Assembly: GCA_002336855.1 (NCBI GenBank)
Contig: DDEV01000098.1
Span: 8,382-14,645 of the forward strand
Reading direction: 5' to 3'
Length of the DNA stretch: 6,264 nucleotides
Origin: Leucobacter sp. UBA1945
GTDB lineage: Bacteria > Actinomycetota > Actinomycetes > Actinomycetales > Microbacteriaceae
In this document: positions 1-6,204 of the stretch, in pieces
Layout of the letters: the number at the start of each line of letters is the position of its first letter
Numbering within the stretch: position 1 is the stretch's first letter
The notes under the pieces: model-generated
Database searches by the model: none
The model's input: the letters and a program-made list of their open reading frames with translations, nothing else
What the model was told of the DNA's origin: nothing
Program-made: the position numbers and the translations under genes

Positions 1-575
1 TGCAGCAGGTAGCCGTGCGCCGCGTGAATCTCGACGACGTCGAACCCCGCTGCAACCGCGCGTGCAGCCGCGGCGACGAAGGAGTCGATGACCTCGCGCA
101 CCTCGCCGCTTGTCAGAGCGCGAGGATCAGCCAACCCCTCGAACGCGACGGCAGAGGGCGCGACTGTGGGCCAGCCGCCTTCGCCGATCGGCACCGAGCC
201 TTCGGGGGCGCCGGGGCGCCAGGGGTAGGTCGAGGCCTTGCGGCCCGCGTGCGCGAGCTGGATGCCGATCTTCGCGCCGTGCGCGTGTGCGAGCTGCACG
301 ATGTGCTCGAATGCCTGCTGCTGCGCGTCGTTCCAGAGGCCGAGGTCGTTCGGCGAGATGCGCCCCTCTGGCACCACTGACGTGGCCTCGACCATCACGA
401 GACCCGCGCCGCCGCGGGCGAGCGCACCGAGGTGCAGCAGGTGCCAGTCGTTCGGTGCGCCGATGTCATCGCCTTCCGACGCGGCCGAGTACTGGCACAT
501 TGGGGCGACCCAGAGCCTGTTGCGCATGGTCACTCCGCGCAGTTCGAACGGTTGAAAGAGCAGGGGATCGGCCAT
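1..575 (-). CDS. Old Yellow Enzyme family NADH:flavin oxidoreductase (YqjM/XenA class), N-terminal part
   Basis: FMN-dependent ene-reductase that, in this family, uses NAD(P)H to reduce activated C=C bonds of enals, enones, maleimides or nitro compounds in the cytoplasm. Only the first 191 residues are present; the C-terminal half of the TIM barrel lies beyond the left edge (family length is usually about 340-370). The N-terminus runs MADPLLFQPFELRGVTMRNR and continues into APMCQYS at residues 24-30. C27 and Y29 correspond to the redox-tuning Cys and the Tyr of YqjM. Also visible are QLAHAGRK (106-113) and IHAAHGYLL (183-191), with H184 and H187 matching the substrate-binding His pair. These features place it in the YqjM-like class and not the yeast OYE class. 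The ATG at 575-573 is chosen because homology begins almost immediately after it. No Shine-Dalgarno sequence precedes it, and a -10-like box 6 nt upstream suggests a leaderless message. The gene is divergent from the helicase. The physiological substrate cannot be told from sequence. Confidence 0.93.
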   Translation of the reverse strand, partial: MADPLLFQPFELRGVTMRNRLWVAPMCQYSAASEGDDIGAPNDWHLLHLGALARGGAGLVMVEATSVVPEGRISPNDLGLWNDAQQQAFEHIVQLAHAHGAKIGIQLAHAGRKASTYPWRPGAPEGSVPIGEGGWPTVAPSAVAFEGLADPRALTSGEVREVIDSFVAAAARAVAAGFDVVEIHAAHGYLL

Positions 576-581
576 TATCCG

Positions 582-587
582 AGTCTA
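582..587 (-). promoter_or_regulatory. Candidate -10 box, leaderless promoter of the oxidoreductase
   Basis: Read on the minus strand, TAGACT (fits TANNNT) lies 6 nt before the ATG at 575. Transcription would therefore start at or next to the start codon. No purine-rich ribosome binding site is present, which agrees with leaderless translation. No recognisable -35 hexamer lies at 17-18 nt spacing. The call rests on position and match only. Confidence 0.45.
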
Positions 588-640
588 TGGCCCCGCGAGA
601 GCTCTCTGCTTCGCGGTGCCGAGCAGTCAGTCGCGCGCGG

Positions 641-646
641 TAATGT
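641..646 (+). promoter_or_regulatory. Candidate -10 box, leaderless promoter of the helicase
   Basis: TAATGT (fits TANNNT) ends 7 nt before the ATG at 654, so the transcript would begin at or near the start codon. There is no Shine-Dalgarno sequence in the 7 nt between (tgggcgc). A -35 element is not clear. The oxidoreductase -10 box lies about 55 bp away on the other strand, so the two promoters are close enough to interfere with each other. Confidence 0.5.
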
Positions 647-653
647 TGGGCGC

Positions 654-3302
654 ATGAGCCTGGCCGCGATCCTCGAAGAATTCTCATCCCGAGGATCAGC
701 GCGACCCGACCCCGGCGACGTGCACACCCGCTTCGAAAGCTGGGTTGCAGACGAGCTCTCGCTCGGGCTCTATCCGGCGCAAGAGGAGGCGTTGCTCGCC
801 CTGGCGCTCGGTGAGCACGTCATTCTCGCCACCCCGACAGGCACGGGCAAGTCGCTCGTCGCGCTCGGGGCGCACTTCTCAGCCCTCGCTGCGGGCGGGC
901 GCACGGTCTACACCGCGCCGATCAAGGCGCTCGTCAATGAGAAGTTTTTCGCCCTCGTCGACGCCTTCGGCCCAGAGCTCGTCGGCATGGTGACGGGCGA
1001 TTCGAGCATCAACCCCGACGCGCCGATCATCTGCTGCACCGCCGAGATTCTCGCGAACCTCGCGCTGCGCGATGCCGAGGCGGGCGGCGTGACACAGGTC
1101 GTGATGGACGAGTTTCATTACTACGCCGACCCCGAGCGGGGCTGGGCCTGGCAGGTGCCGCTACTGACCATGCCGAAGGCACAGTTTCTGCTGATGTCGG
1201 CGACGCTCGGCGACGTGACCGAGCTCTCTGCAGATATCGAACGCCGAACGGGCAGAGCGGTGACCGAGGTGACCGGCGTCGAGCGCCCCGTGCCGCTGAG
1301 CTTTGTCTACGAGCTGAAGACGGTGCACGAGGCCGTCGAGCGGCTGCGTGAAGAGCGGCTGACCCCCGCCTATCTGGTGCACTTCAACCAGTCGCACGCG
1401 GTCGAGCAGGCGCAGGCGCTCGCGAGCGTCAAACTGGTCGATCGAGAGGGGCGCGACGAGATTGCCGAGGCGCTCGGCGACTTCAAGTTCGCAACTGGCT
1501 TCGGGCAGACCCTGTCGCGGCTCGTGCGCAGCGGCATCGGCGTGCACCACGCGGGCATGCTGCCCCGCTACCGTCGACTCGTCGAGCAGCTCGCACAGCG
1601 CGGCCTGCTGCGTGTCATCTGCGGCACCGACACGCTCGGCGTTGGCATCAACGTGCCCATTCGCTCGGTCGTGTTCACCGCGCTCACCAAATTCGACGGC
1701 GAGAAGATGCGCCGCCTCTCGGCGCGTGAGTTTCACCAGATCGCTGGTCGCGCTGGCCGCGCCGGCTTCGATACCGAGGGCGACGTGATCGCCCTGGCCC
1801 CCGAACACGAGGTCGAGAACGCGAAGCAGAGCGCGAAAACACTCGCGAAGGCCGCCTCCGGCAAGAAGGTGGGCAAGGGGCCGAAGAAGAAGGCGCCCCC
1901 GGCGGGCTTCGTGACCTGGAGCGAGCAGACCCTCGAAAAGCTCGTCGCCTCGCAACCCGAACCGCTGGTGAGCCGCATGCGCATCACTCACTCGATGGTG
2001 CTCAGCGTCATTGCGCGTGGCGAGCAGCGCCCCGGCGAGGCCCTCGACACGATGCGCGCCCTCATCTTCGACAGTCACGAGCCGCGAGCAGCGCAGTTTC
2101 GCCACGCTCGTACCGCGCTCGGCATCTTTCGCACGCTGCGGCAGGGCGGCATCGTCGAGGCGGTGCCGTTCGGCGCTCCCGACTCGTACGAGCCGCTCGA
2201 CCCCAGCCCGTTCGACAAGCACGCAAAGCACGTGCTGCAGCTGACCGTCGACCTGCAGCAGAACTTCGCGCTCAATCAGCCGCTCTCACCGTTCGCGCTC
2301 GCCGCGATCGAGCTGCTCGATCCCGAGTCCGAGAACTACGCCCTCGACGTCATCTCGATCGTCGAGGCGACGCTCGAAGATCCGCGCGCGATTCTTCGGG
2401 CGCAAGAGCACAAGGCCCGCGGCGAGGCCGTGCAAGAGATGAAAGCCGAGGGCATCGAGTACGACGAGCGAATGGAGCGGCTCGAAGAGATCACCCATCC
2501 GCAGCCGCTGAAGGAGCTCATCGAGGAGGCGTTCGAGGCGTACACGAGAGAGGTGCCGTGGGCGCGCGACTACGAGCCGCGGCCCAAGTCTGTGGTGCGC
2601 GAGATGGTCGAGCGGGCCTTCGGGTTTCGAGATTTCGTGTCTGCCTACGATCTCGGCCGCGCAGAGGGCACGGTGCTGCGATATCTCTCAGACGCGTTTC
2701 GCACCATCGAGCGCACGGTGCCGGAACCCGCGAAAACCGACGAGTTGAACGCGCTCGTCGACTGGCTCGGCGAGCTTGTTCGCCAGGTCGATTCGAGCCT
2801 GCTCGACGAATGGAACGCTGCGCAGACGCTCGAGCACGACGCAGACGACGGCGTGCTCGACGCGACGCTCGCCGCTGCAGCGGCGCACCGCGCGCACGAA
2901 GACCTGGCGCCGCCGGTTCGCGCGGTGACCGAGAACGAGCGCGCGTTCACGGTGATGGTGCGCAACGCGGTATTCAAGCGCGTGCTTGCCGCTGCATTCG
3001 ATCGCGTCGAAGAGCTCGGCGAACTCGACGGGCCGCACGGGTTCGGCGAGGGCGAGTGGGACGCGGCGCTCGAGCGCTACTACGACGAATACGATTCGAT
3101 GGGCTCCGGGGCAGCCGCGCGCTCCGTGGGCCTGCTCACGATCGACCGATCGGCCTCTGGGAGCGGCACCTGGCGGTTTCGTCAGGTGCTCGACGACCCT
3201 GCCGGCGATCACGACTGGGCGATTGAAGGCGTTGTCGATCTCGCCGCGTCGGCTGAGGCTGGCGACGCCGTCATTCGAGTTGAGAGAGTCGGTACCGTCT
3301 AG
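654..3302 (+). CDS. Ski2-like DExH-box helicase with DUF3516-type C-terminal region
   Basis: ATP-dependent superfamily 2 helicase, probably acting on RNA, 882 residues. Motifs in order: Q-like segment (about 36-50); Walker A ATPTGTGKS (59-67); motif Ia TAPIKALV (87-94); motif II DEFH (152-155), followed by YYADPERGWAWQ; motif III SATLGD (182-187); the motif IV region near YLVHFNQ (240-246); GVHHAGMLPRYRR (296-308); motif V GTDTLGVGIN (324-333); and motif VI QIAGRAGRAGF (362-372). After the two RecA-like domains comes a Lys/Gly/Pro-rich stretch (about 395-416). A mostly helical, charged C-terminal region of roughly 460 residues follows, which I match from memory to DUF3516. This pattern resembles the Ski2/Mtr4/HelY group, but the C-terminal half differs from the usual winged-helix and ratchet layout as far as I can read. 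The start at 654 is preferred over an in-frame ATG at 432. The latter would add 74 residues read antisense through the oxidoreductase that show no family similarity. A role in RNA turnover or ribosome metabolism is inference. Confidence 0.92.
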   Translation: MSLAAILEEFSSRGSARPDPGDVHTRFESWVADELSLGLYPAQEEALLALALGEHVILATPTGTGKSLVALGAHFSALAAGGRTVYTAPIKALVNEKFFALVDAFGPELVGMVTGDSSINPDAPIICCTAEILANLALRDAEAGGVTQVVMDEFHYYADPERGWAWQVPLLTMPKAQFLLMSATLGDVTELSADIERRTGRAVTEVTGVERPVPLSFVYELKTVHEAVERLREERLTPAYLVHFNQSHAVEQAQALASVKLVDREGRDEIAEALGDFKFATGFGQTLSRLVRSGIGVHHAGMLPRYRRLVEQLAQRGLLRVICGTDTLGVGINVPIRSVVFTALTKFDGEKMRRLSAREFHQIAGRAGRAGFDTEGDVIALAPEHEVENAKQSAKTLAKAASGKKVGKGPKKKAPPAGFVTWSEQTLEKLVASQPEPLVSRMRITHSMVLSVIARGEQRPGEALDTMRALIFDSHEPRAAQFRHARTALGIFRTLRQGGIVEAVPFGAPDSYEPLDPSPFDKHAKHVLQLTVDLQQNFALNQPLSPFALAAIELLDPESENYALDVISIVEATLEDPRAILRAQEHKARGEAVQEMKAEGIEYDERMERLEEITHPQPLKELIEEAFEAYTREVPWARDYEPRPKSVVREMVERAFGFRDFVSAYDLGRAEGTVLRYLSDAFRTIERTVPEPAKTDELNALVDWLGELVRQVDSSLLDEWNAAQTLEHDADDGVLDATLAAAAAHRAHEDLAPPVRAVTENERAFTVMVRNAVFKRVLAAAFDRVEELGELDGPHGFGEGEWDAALERYYDEYDSMGSGAAARSVGLLTIDRSASGSGTWRFRQVLDDPAGDHDWAIEGVVDLAASAEAGDAVIRVERVGTV

Positions 3303-3349
3303 CAGAATTCAACGTGAGTTTTCAGCCGCAGATTGCAAAGATGGGCGTC

Positions 3350-3356
3350 AGGGGGA
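3350..3356 (+). promoter_or_regulatory. Strong ribosome binding site deciding the wecB start
   Basis: AGGGGGA lies 3 nt before the ATG at 3360 and pairs well with the 16S anti-Shine-Dalgarno sequence. The conserved-domain start at 3462 has only a weak purine run (gggcaagacg), and the in-frame TTG at 3333 has none. The 57-nt gap after the helicase (3303-3359) is noticeably A/T-richer at its left end. It shows no convincing terminator or promoter hexamers, so whether wecB has its own promoter is open. Confidence 0.65.
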
Positions 3357-3359
3357 ATC

Positions 3360-4739
3360 ATGACTGAACAGAATCGGGGCCCAGCGTCGCCGCATGCCAC
3401 GAATCCGACGAAACGGCTGGTACACGACGCTGAAGAACAGGCGCGCGGGCAAGACGATCGCATGTCGATCCTGGTCGCGATCGGCACGAGACCCGAGGCG
3501 ATCAAGATGATCCCGGTGATCAGGGCGCTGCAGCACTCCGACGCTTTCTATCCGATCGTGATCAGCACGGGGCAGCACGAAGAGCTCGTCGCCGAGCTGT
3601 TTCGCGAAGCGGGCATGCGCATCGACGCGACCTTGCATGCCTCACGCCGCGAAGACGGGGTCGTGCCCTCGCTGAACGAGATGGTTGCGCGCATCATTGT
3701 GGGCATCGACCGCTTGTGGGCGGCGAAGAGCGTGCCAGAAGACATGCGGGCGGACGGCAGCAGAGGGCCGCGGGGAGCGATCGCCTGTCTGGTGCACGGC
3801 GATACCAGTTCTGCGAGCGCGGCTGCGCTTGCGGCGTTTAACCTGCAGATTCCAGTCATTCATGTTGAGGCCGGGCTTCGCACCTCGAATCTCATGGAGC
3901 CCTTTCCCGAGGAAGGCAACCGGCAGATTATATCGCGTCTCGCGGCGGTGCATTTTGCGCCGACCACCGCGAACAAGGCGAATCTGGTGAACGAGGGGGT
4001 CGACTTTGATCGCATTGTTGTCACCGGAAACACTTCGATCGACATGATGATGCTCGCGGCAGAGCGGGAAGGTGATTTCGGACCGGGGCTTGACGAAGTG
4101 TACGAGGATCGGGCTCGTCGCATGGTGCTCGTTACGGCGCACCGGCGAGAAAACTGGGGTGAGGGGCTCGAGGGCGTGGCAGAGGCGCTTGCGCGGCTCT
4201 CCGGGCGATACCCCGAGACGGCGTTCGTCGTGCCGATGCACCCGAATCCGGTTGCGCGGCAACCTCTGCAGAAACGACTGTCTGCGCGCCAGAACGTGTA
4301 CCTGGTCGAGCCGCGCGACTACTTCGCGTTCATGCGGCTGATCGCGCGATCCTCGCTCATCATCACCGACTCCGGAGGGGTGCAGGAGGAGGCGCCGGCG
4401 CTCGGCATTCCGGTGCTCGTGACCCGCGGCGTCACTGAGCGATCGGAGGGGGTCGCCGCGGGCACGCTTGAGCTTGTCGGCACCGATCCCGACCACATTG
4501 TGCTTTCTGCCTCGCTGGTACTCGACCGCAGCGACGACGAGCTCGCAGCTGCGCGCGCGGTCGCCCCGCTGAACCCATACGGTGACGGTCGGGCCGCTGA
4601 GCGCATCGTGCGGGCGCTCGCCCAGGTGCGCCGAGGTGGCTCGATGCCCGAGCAATTCGAGGGCGATACGCTGCAAGACGCCGTGTTTCGGCACATGAAC
4701 CGCGGTGACCTGCTGAGGCCACGCAGGGGGAGTGTGTGA
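3360..4739 (+). CDS. wecB: UDP-N-acetylglucosamine 2-epimerase, non-hydrolysing (WecB/MnaA)
   Basis: Interconverts UDP-GlcNAc and UDP-ManNAc in the cytoplasm, supplying ManNAc units for surface glycans. It is 459 residues from the ATG at 3360. Family hallmarks: GTRPEAIKM (42-50; R44 and K49), TGQH (70-73), HGDTSSASAAALAAF (146-160; D148), HVEAGLRT (168-175; E170), PFPEEGNR (181-188; E184, R188), TAHRREN (259-265; H261), DSGGVQEEAP (337-346; S338, E344) and TRGVTERSEG (355-364). These line up with the catalytic and UDP-binding residues of E. coli WecB (D95, E117, E131, H213 among others), so an active enzyme is expected. It is longer than the usual 370-390 residues. There is a hydrophilic N-terminal extension of 34 residues, a small insertion around 122-141 (includes ADGSRGPRG), and a C-terminal tail of about 35 residues. 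The last four bases, GTGA, overlap the start of the glycosyltransferase, so the two are translationally coupled. The non-hydrolysing class is favoured over the hydrolysing type by its match to the WecB motifs. Confidence 0.95.
   Translation: MTEQNRGPASPHATNPTKRLVHDAEEQARGQDDRMSILVAIGTRPEAIKMIPVIRALQHSDAFYPIVISTGQHEELVAELFREAGMRIDATLHASRREDGVVPSLNEMVARIIVGIDRLWAAKSVPEDMRADGSRGPRGAIACLVHGDTSSASAAALAAFNLQIPVIHVEAGLRTSNLMEPFPEEGNRQIISRLAAVHFAPTTANKANLVNEGVDFDRIVVTGNTSIDMMMLAAEREGDFGPGLDEVYEDRARRMVLVTAHRRENWGEGLEGVAEALARLSGRYPETAFVVPMHPNPVARQPLQKRLSARQNVYLVEPRDYFAFMRLIARSSLIITDSGGVQEEAPALGIPVLVTRGVTERSEGVAAGTLELVGTDPDHIVLSASLVLDRSDDELAAARAVAPLNPYGDGRAAERIVRALAQVRRGGSMPEQFEGDTLQDAVFRHMNRGDLLRPRRGSV
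4725..4732 (+). promoter_or_regulatory. Ribosome binding site of the glycosyltransferase, inside wecB
   Basis: AGGGGGAG lies in the last codons of wecB, just before the GTG at 4736. The core resembles the wecB site (AGGGGGA). Together with the GTGA stop/start overlap it supports the GTG start and coupled translation of the pair. Confidence 0.65.
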
Positions 4740-6121
4740 AAGAATCTTTGCAGCGCACAGCCCTCGACGCGTGGGAGTGGCTGCTCAGTATCTATCTCGG
4801 CCTCCCGCTGTGGGCAGTGCCGATTTTCTGGGTGGCCGCGGTTGTTATCGCAAGCTCAGCGACGTCGCTTGCGATTCTCATCGTGCGCGCACAGCTTGCC
4901 GTGCGGCGGGCCGAGCGTACACCGTTGGCAGCGCACGGCTGGGCCGAACAGAGCGAGTATCTTTGGGTGTTTTTCGTGCCTGCGCTGAACGAAGAAGTGA
5001 CGATTGAAGATTCTGTCGGTCGATTGCGCGAAGTTGAGGTCGACCACAAGCGCATCCTGGTCATCAATGACGGTTCCGATGATCGAACCGGTGAAATTCT
5101 CGCGGCGATGGACCAGCGTGATCTCACCGTGCTCACTCGGGTTGCGCCGAATGCGCGGCAGGGAAAATCAGAGGCGCTCAACGATGCCTGGCGATACCTC
5201 ACGGAGTCCCTGCTCGTGCAGGGGGATCTCGCCGGCTGGGATCCGCGCCGCGTGGTCGTGACAATCGTCGACGCGGACGGCCGGCTGGACAGGCAAGCGG
5301 GCAAGGTCGCGCACCACTTTGCCGATCACCGGGTCGGGGGAGTGCAGTCGCTCGTGCGTATCTACAACCGCCGCAGCGCGCTCACCTGGGCCCAGAATAT
5401 CGAGTTCGCCGTTTTCGGCTTCGTGTTTCAGATGGGGCGAGTGGGCTGGGGCACGGCGAATATGGGTGGCAACGGTCAGTTCAACCGGCTGCAGGCACTG
5501 AATGAGGTGGCAGCGCCAGGTCGGGACGGAGCGCTCGGCCCGTGGCGCGAGGGCCGGCTGACCGAAGACCAGGACATTGGGCTGCGGCTCATTCGCGCTG
5601 GCTGGGAGGGGCGGCAGTCGACCGTCGTCACCGTTGACCAGCAGGGCCTCAACTCGCTGCGCGCTCTCTATCGGCAGCGCACCAGGTGGGCCCAGGGTGG
5701 TTGGCAGATGCTCGATCTCGTGCCGGCTATGGCAAAGAACCCACACCTGGGCTTTGTCGCGAAGTGGGATCAGTTTTGGTACCTCATGACGCCGCTGCTG
5801 CAGGCGTTCATTGGCGCGACAGTCGCGCTTTCAATCTTGCTGCTCGCGACGGGGCTCGTCGAGGTGCGCTGGACAGTGCCGATCGTAGTGTTGATCTATG
5901 TCTTCTCGATCGTGCCCGGAGTCGCGGGCGTGCTGTTCGCGAGACGCACGCTGAACCCGTTGCGCATCATCGGGCAGGTGATTCTCGCGCACGGCTATGT
6001 GCTGTACTCGTGGATTATCTTCCCGGTCGTCTATCGCGCGCTTTGGCGATACCTCCGCGGCTCGAAAAGCTGGGCGAAAACTCGGCGCGAGGCGATCGAA
6101 GGGCCCGAACCTGCTGAATGA
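4736..6121 (+). CDS. Membrane-bound family 2 glycosyltransferase, processive polysaccharide-synthase type
   Basis: 461-residue GT2 enzyme expected to transfer sugars from a nucleotide donor at the cytoplasmic face of the membrane. A hydrophobic N-terminal block (about 13-50, one long or two short segments) is followed by a basic stretch. The catalytic domain comes next: VPALNEE (81-87), NDGSDD (111-116), DADGRL (179-184, the DxD metal site), GGNGQFNR (244-251), TEDQDIGLRL (276-285, catalytic-base region) and QRTRW (314-318, the QxxRW motif). Hydrophobic segments follow at about 348-372, 379-402 and 411-436. The basic tail contains SWAKTRR, like the W-K-T-x-R endings of PgaC-type synthases. 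The full set of D, DxD, TED and QxxRW is that of processive enzymes such as cellulose, chitin, hyaluronan and poly-GlcNAc synthases. The donor is unknown: coupling to the epimerase suggests UDP-ManNAc or UDP-GlcNAc. A non-processive lipid or protein glycosyltransferase remains possible. No c-di-GMP-binding PilZ domain is present. Confidence 0.92.
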   Translation: MKESLQRTALDAWEWLLSIYLGLPLWAVPIFWVAAVVIASSATSLAILIVRAQLAVRRAERTPLAAHGWAEQSEYLWVFFVPALNEEVTIEDSVGRLREVEVDHKRILVINDGSDDRTGEILAAMDQRDLTVLTRVAPNARQGKSEALNDAWRYLTESLLVQGDLAGWDPRRVVVTIVDADGRLDRQAGKVAHHFADHRVGGVQSLVRIYNRRSALTWAQNIEFAVFGFVFQMGRVGWGTANMGGNGQFNRLQALNEVAAPGRDGALGPWREGRLTEDQDIGLRLIRAGWEGRQSTVVTVDQQGLNSLRALYRQRTRWAQGGWQMLDLVPAMAKNPHLGFVAKWDQFWYLMTPLLQAFIGATVALSILLLATGLVEVRWTVPIVVLIYVFSIVPGVAGVLFARRTLNPLRIIGQVILAHGYVLYSWIIFPVVYRALWRYLRGSKSWAKTRREAIEGPEPAE

Positions 6122-6148
6122 CGCACGCGCGCACTAGAGAAGCTCCTT

Positions 6149-6164
6149 TTGCTCATATGAGCAA
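6149..6164. promoter_or_regulatory. Perfect 16-bp palindrome, candidate operator
   Basis: TTGCTCATATGAGCAA equals its own reverse complement. It sits in the 83-bp gap between the glycosyltransferase stop and the regulator ATG, centred about 48 bp before that ATG, just upstream of where a -35 element would lie. Such a site fits a dimeric repressor or activator, most simply autoregulation by the adjacent regulator. It is not a terminator: there is no spacer loop and no T-run after it on either strand. The operator role and the binding protein are inference. Confidence 0.6.
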
Positions 6165-6191
6165 CAAGCTGCGCAGAGGTGCGAATCCGCG

Positions 6192-6197
6192 TACCAT
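6192..6197 (+). promoter_or_regulatory. Candidate -10 box, leaderless promoter of the regulator gene
   Basis: TACCAT (fits TANNNT) ends 7 nt before the ATG at 6205, with no Shine-Dalgarno sequence between (ctttcgt). This is the same geometry as at the helicase gene. No clear -35 hexamer lies at 17-18 nt spacing, which would fit a promoter needing an activator or an extended -10 arrangement. Confidence 0.45.
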
Positions 6198-6204
6198 CTT
6201 TCGT

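Noticed and set aside
110..643. Plus-strand open frame over the oxidoreductase (177 codons)
   Set aside because: It is strongly Arg/Ala-rich, typical of a shadow frame. The minus strand encodes a clear flavin oxidoreductase.
432..653. In-frame upstream ATG that would extend the helicase by 74 residues
   Set aside because: The extension runs antisense through the start of the oxidoreductase, contains no helicase-like sequence, and ignores the better-supported ATG at 654 with its -10 box.
1161..2231. Long minus-strand open frame (356 codons) inside the helicase gene
   Set aside because: It is a by-product of high-GC codon bias opposite a gene with intact helicase motifs; the translation is Arg/Ala/Leu/His-rich with no recognisable domain.
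3333..3359. TTG at 3333 as the wecB start
   Set aside because: It has no ribosome binding site, and it would place the strong AGGGGGA site inside the coding region instead of in front of the ATG at 3360.
3303..3359. Possible terminator or promoter between helicase and wecB
   Set aside because: Only very short inverted repeats (such as AAC-GTGA-GTT) and no T-run are present. No -35/-10 pair with sensible spacing could be picked out.
3642..4694. Long minus-strand open frame (350 codons) opposite wecB
   Set aside because: It lies antisense to a gene with all catalytic motifs in place, and its own translation has low-complexity Arg-rich composition and no family similarity.
6149..6164. Palindrome as the transcription terminator of the glycan operon
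   Set aside because: It has no loop, modest stem stability and no following T-run on either strand; an operator is the better reading.
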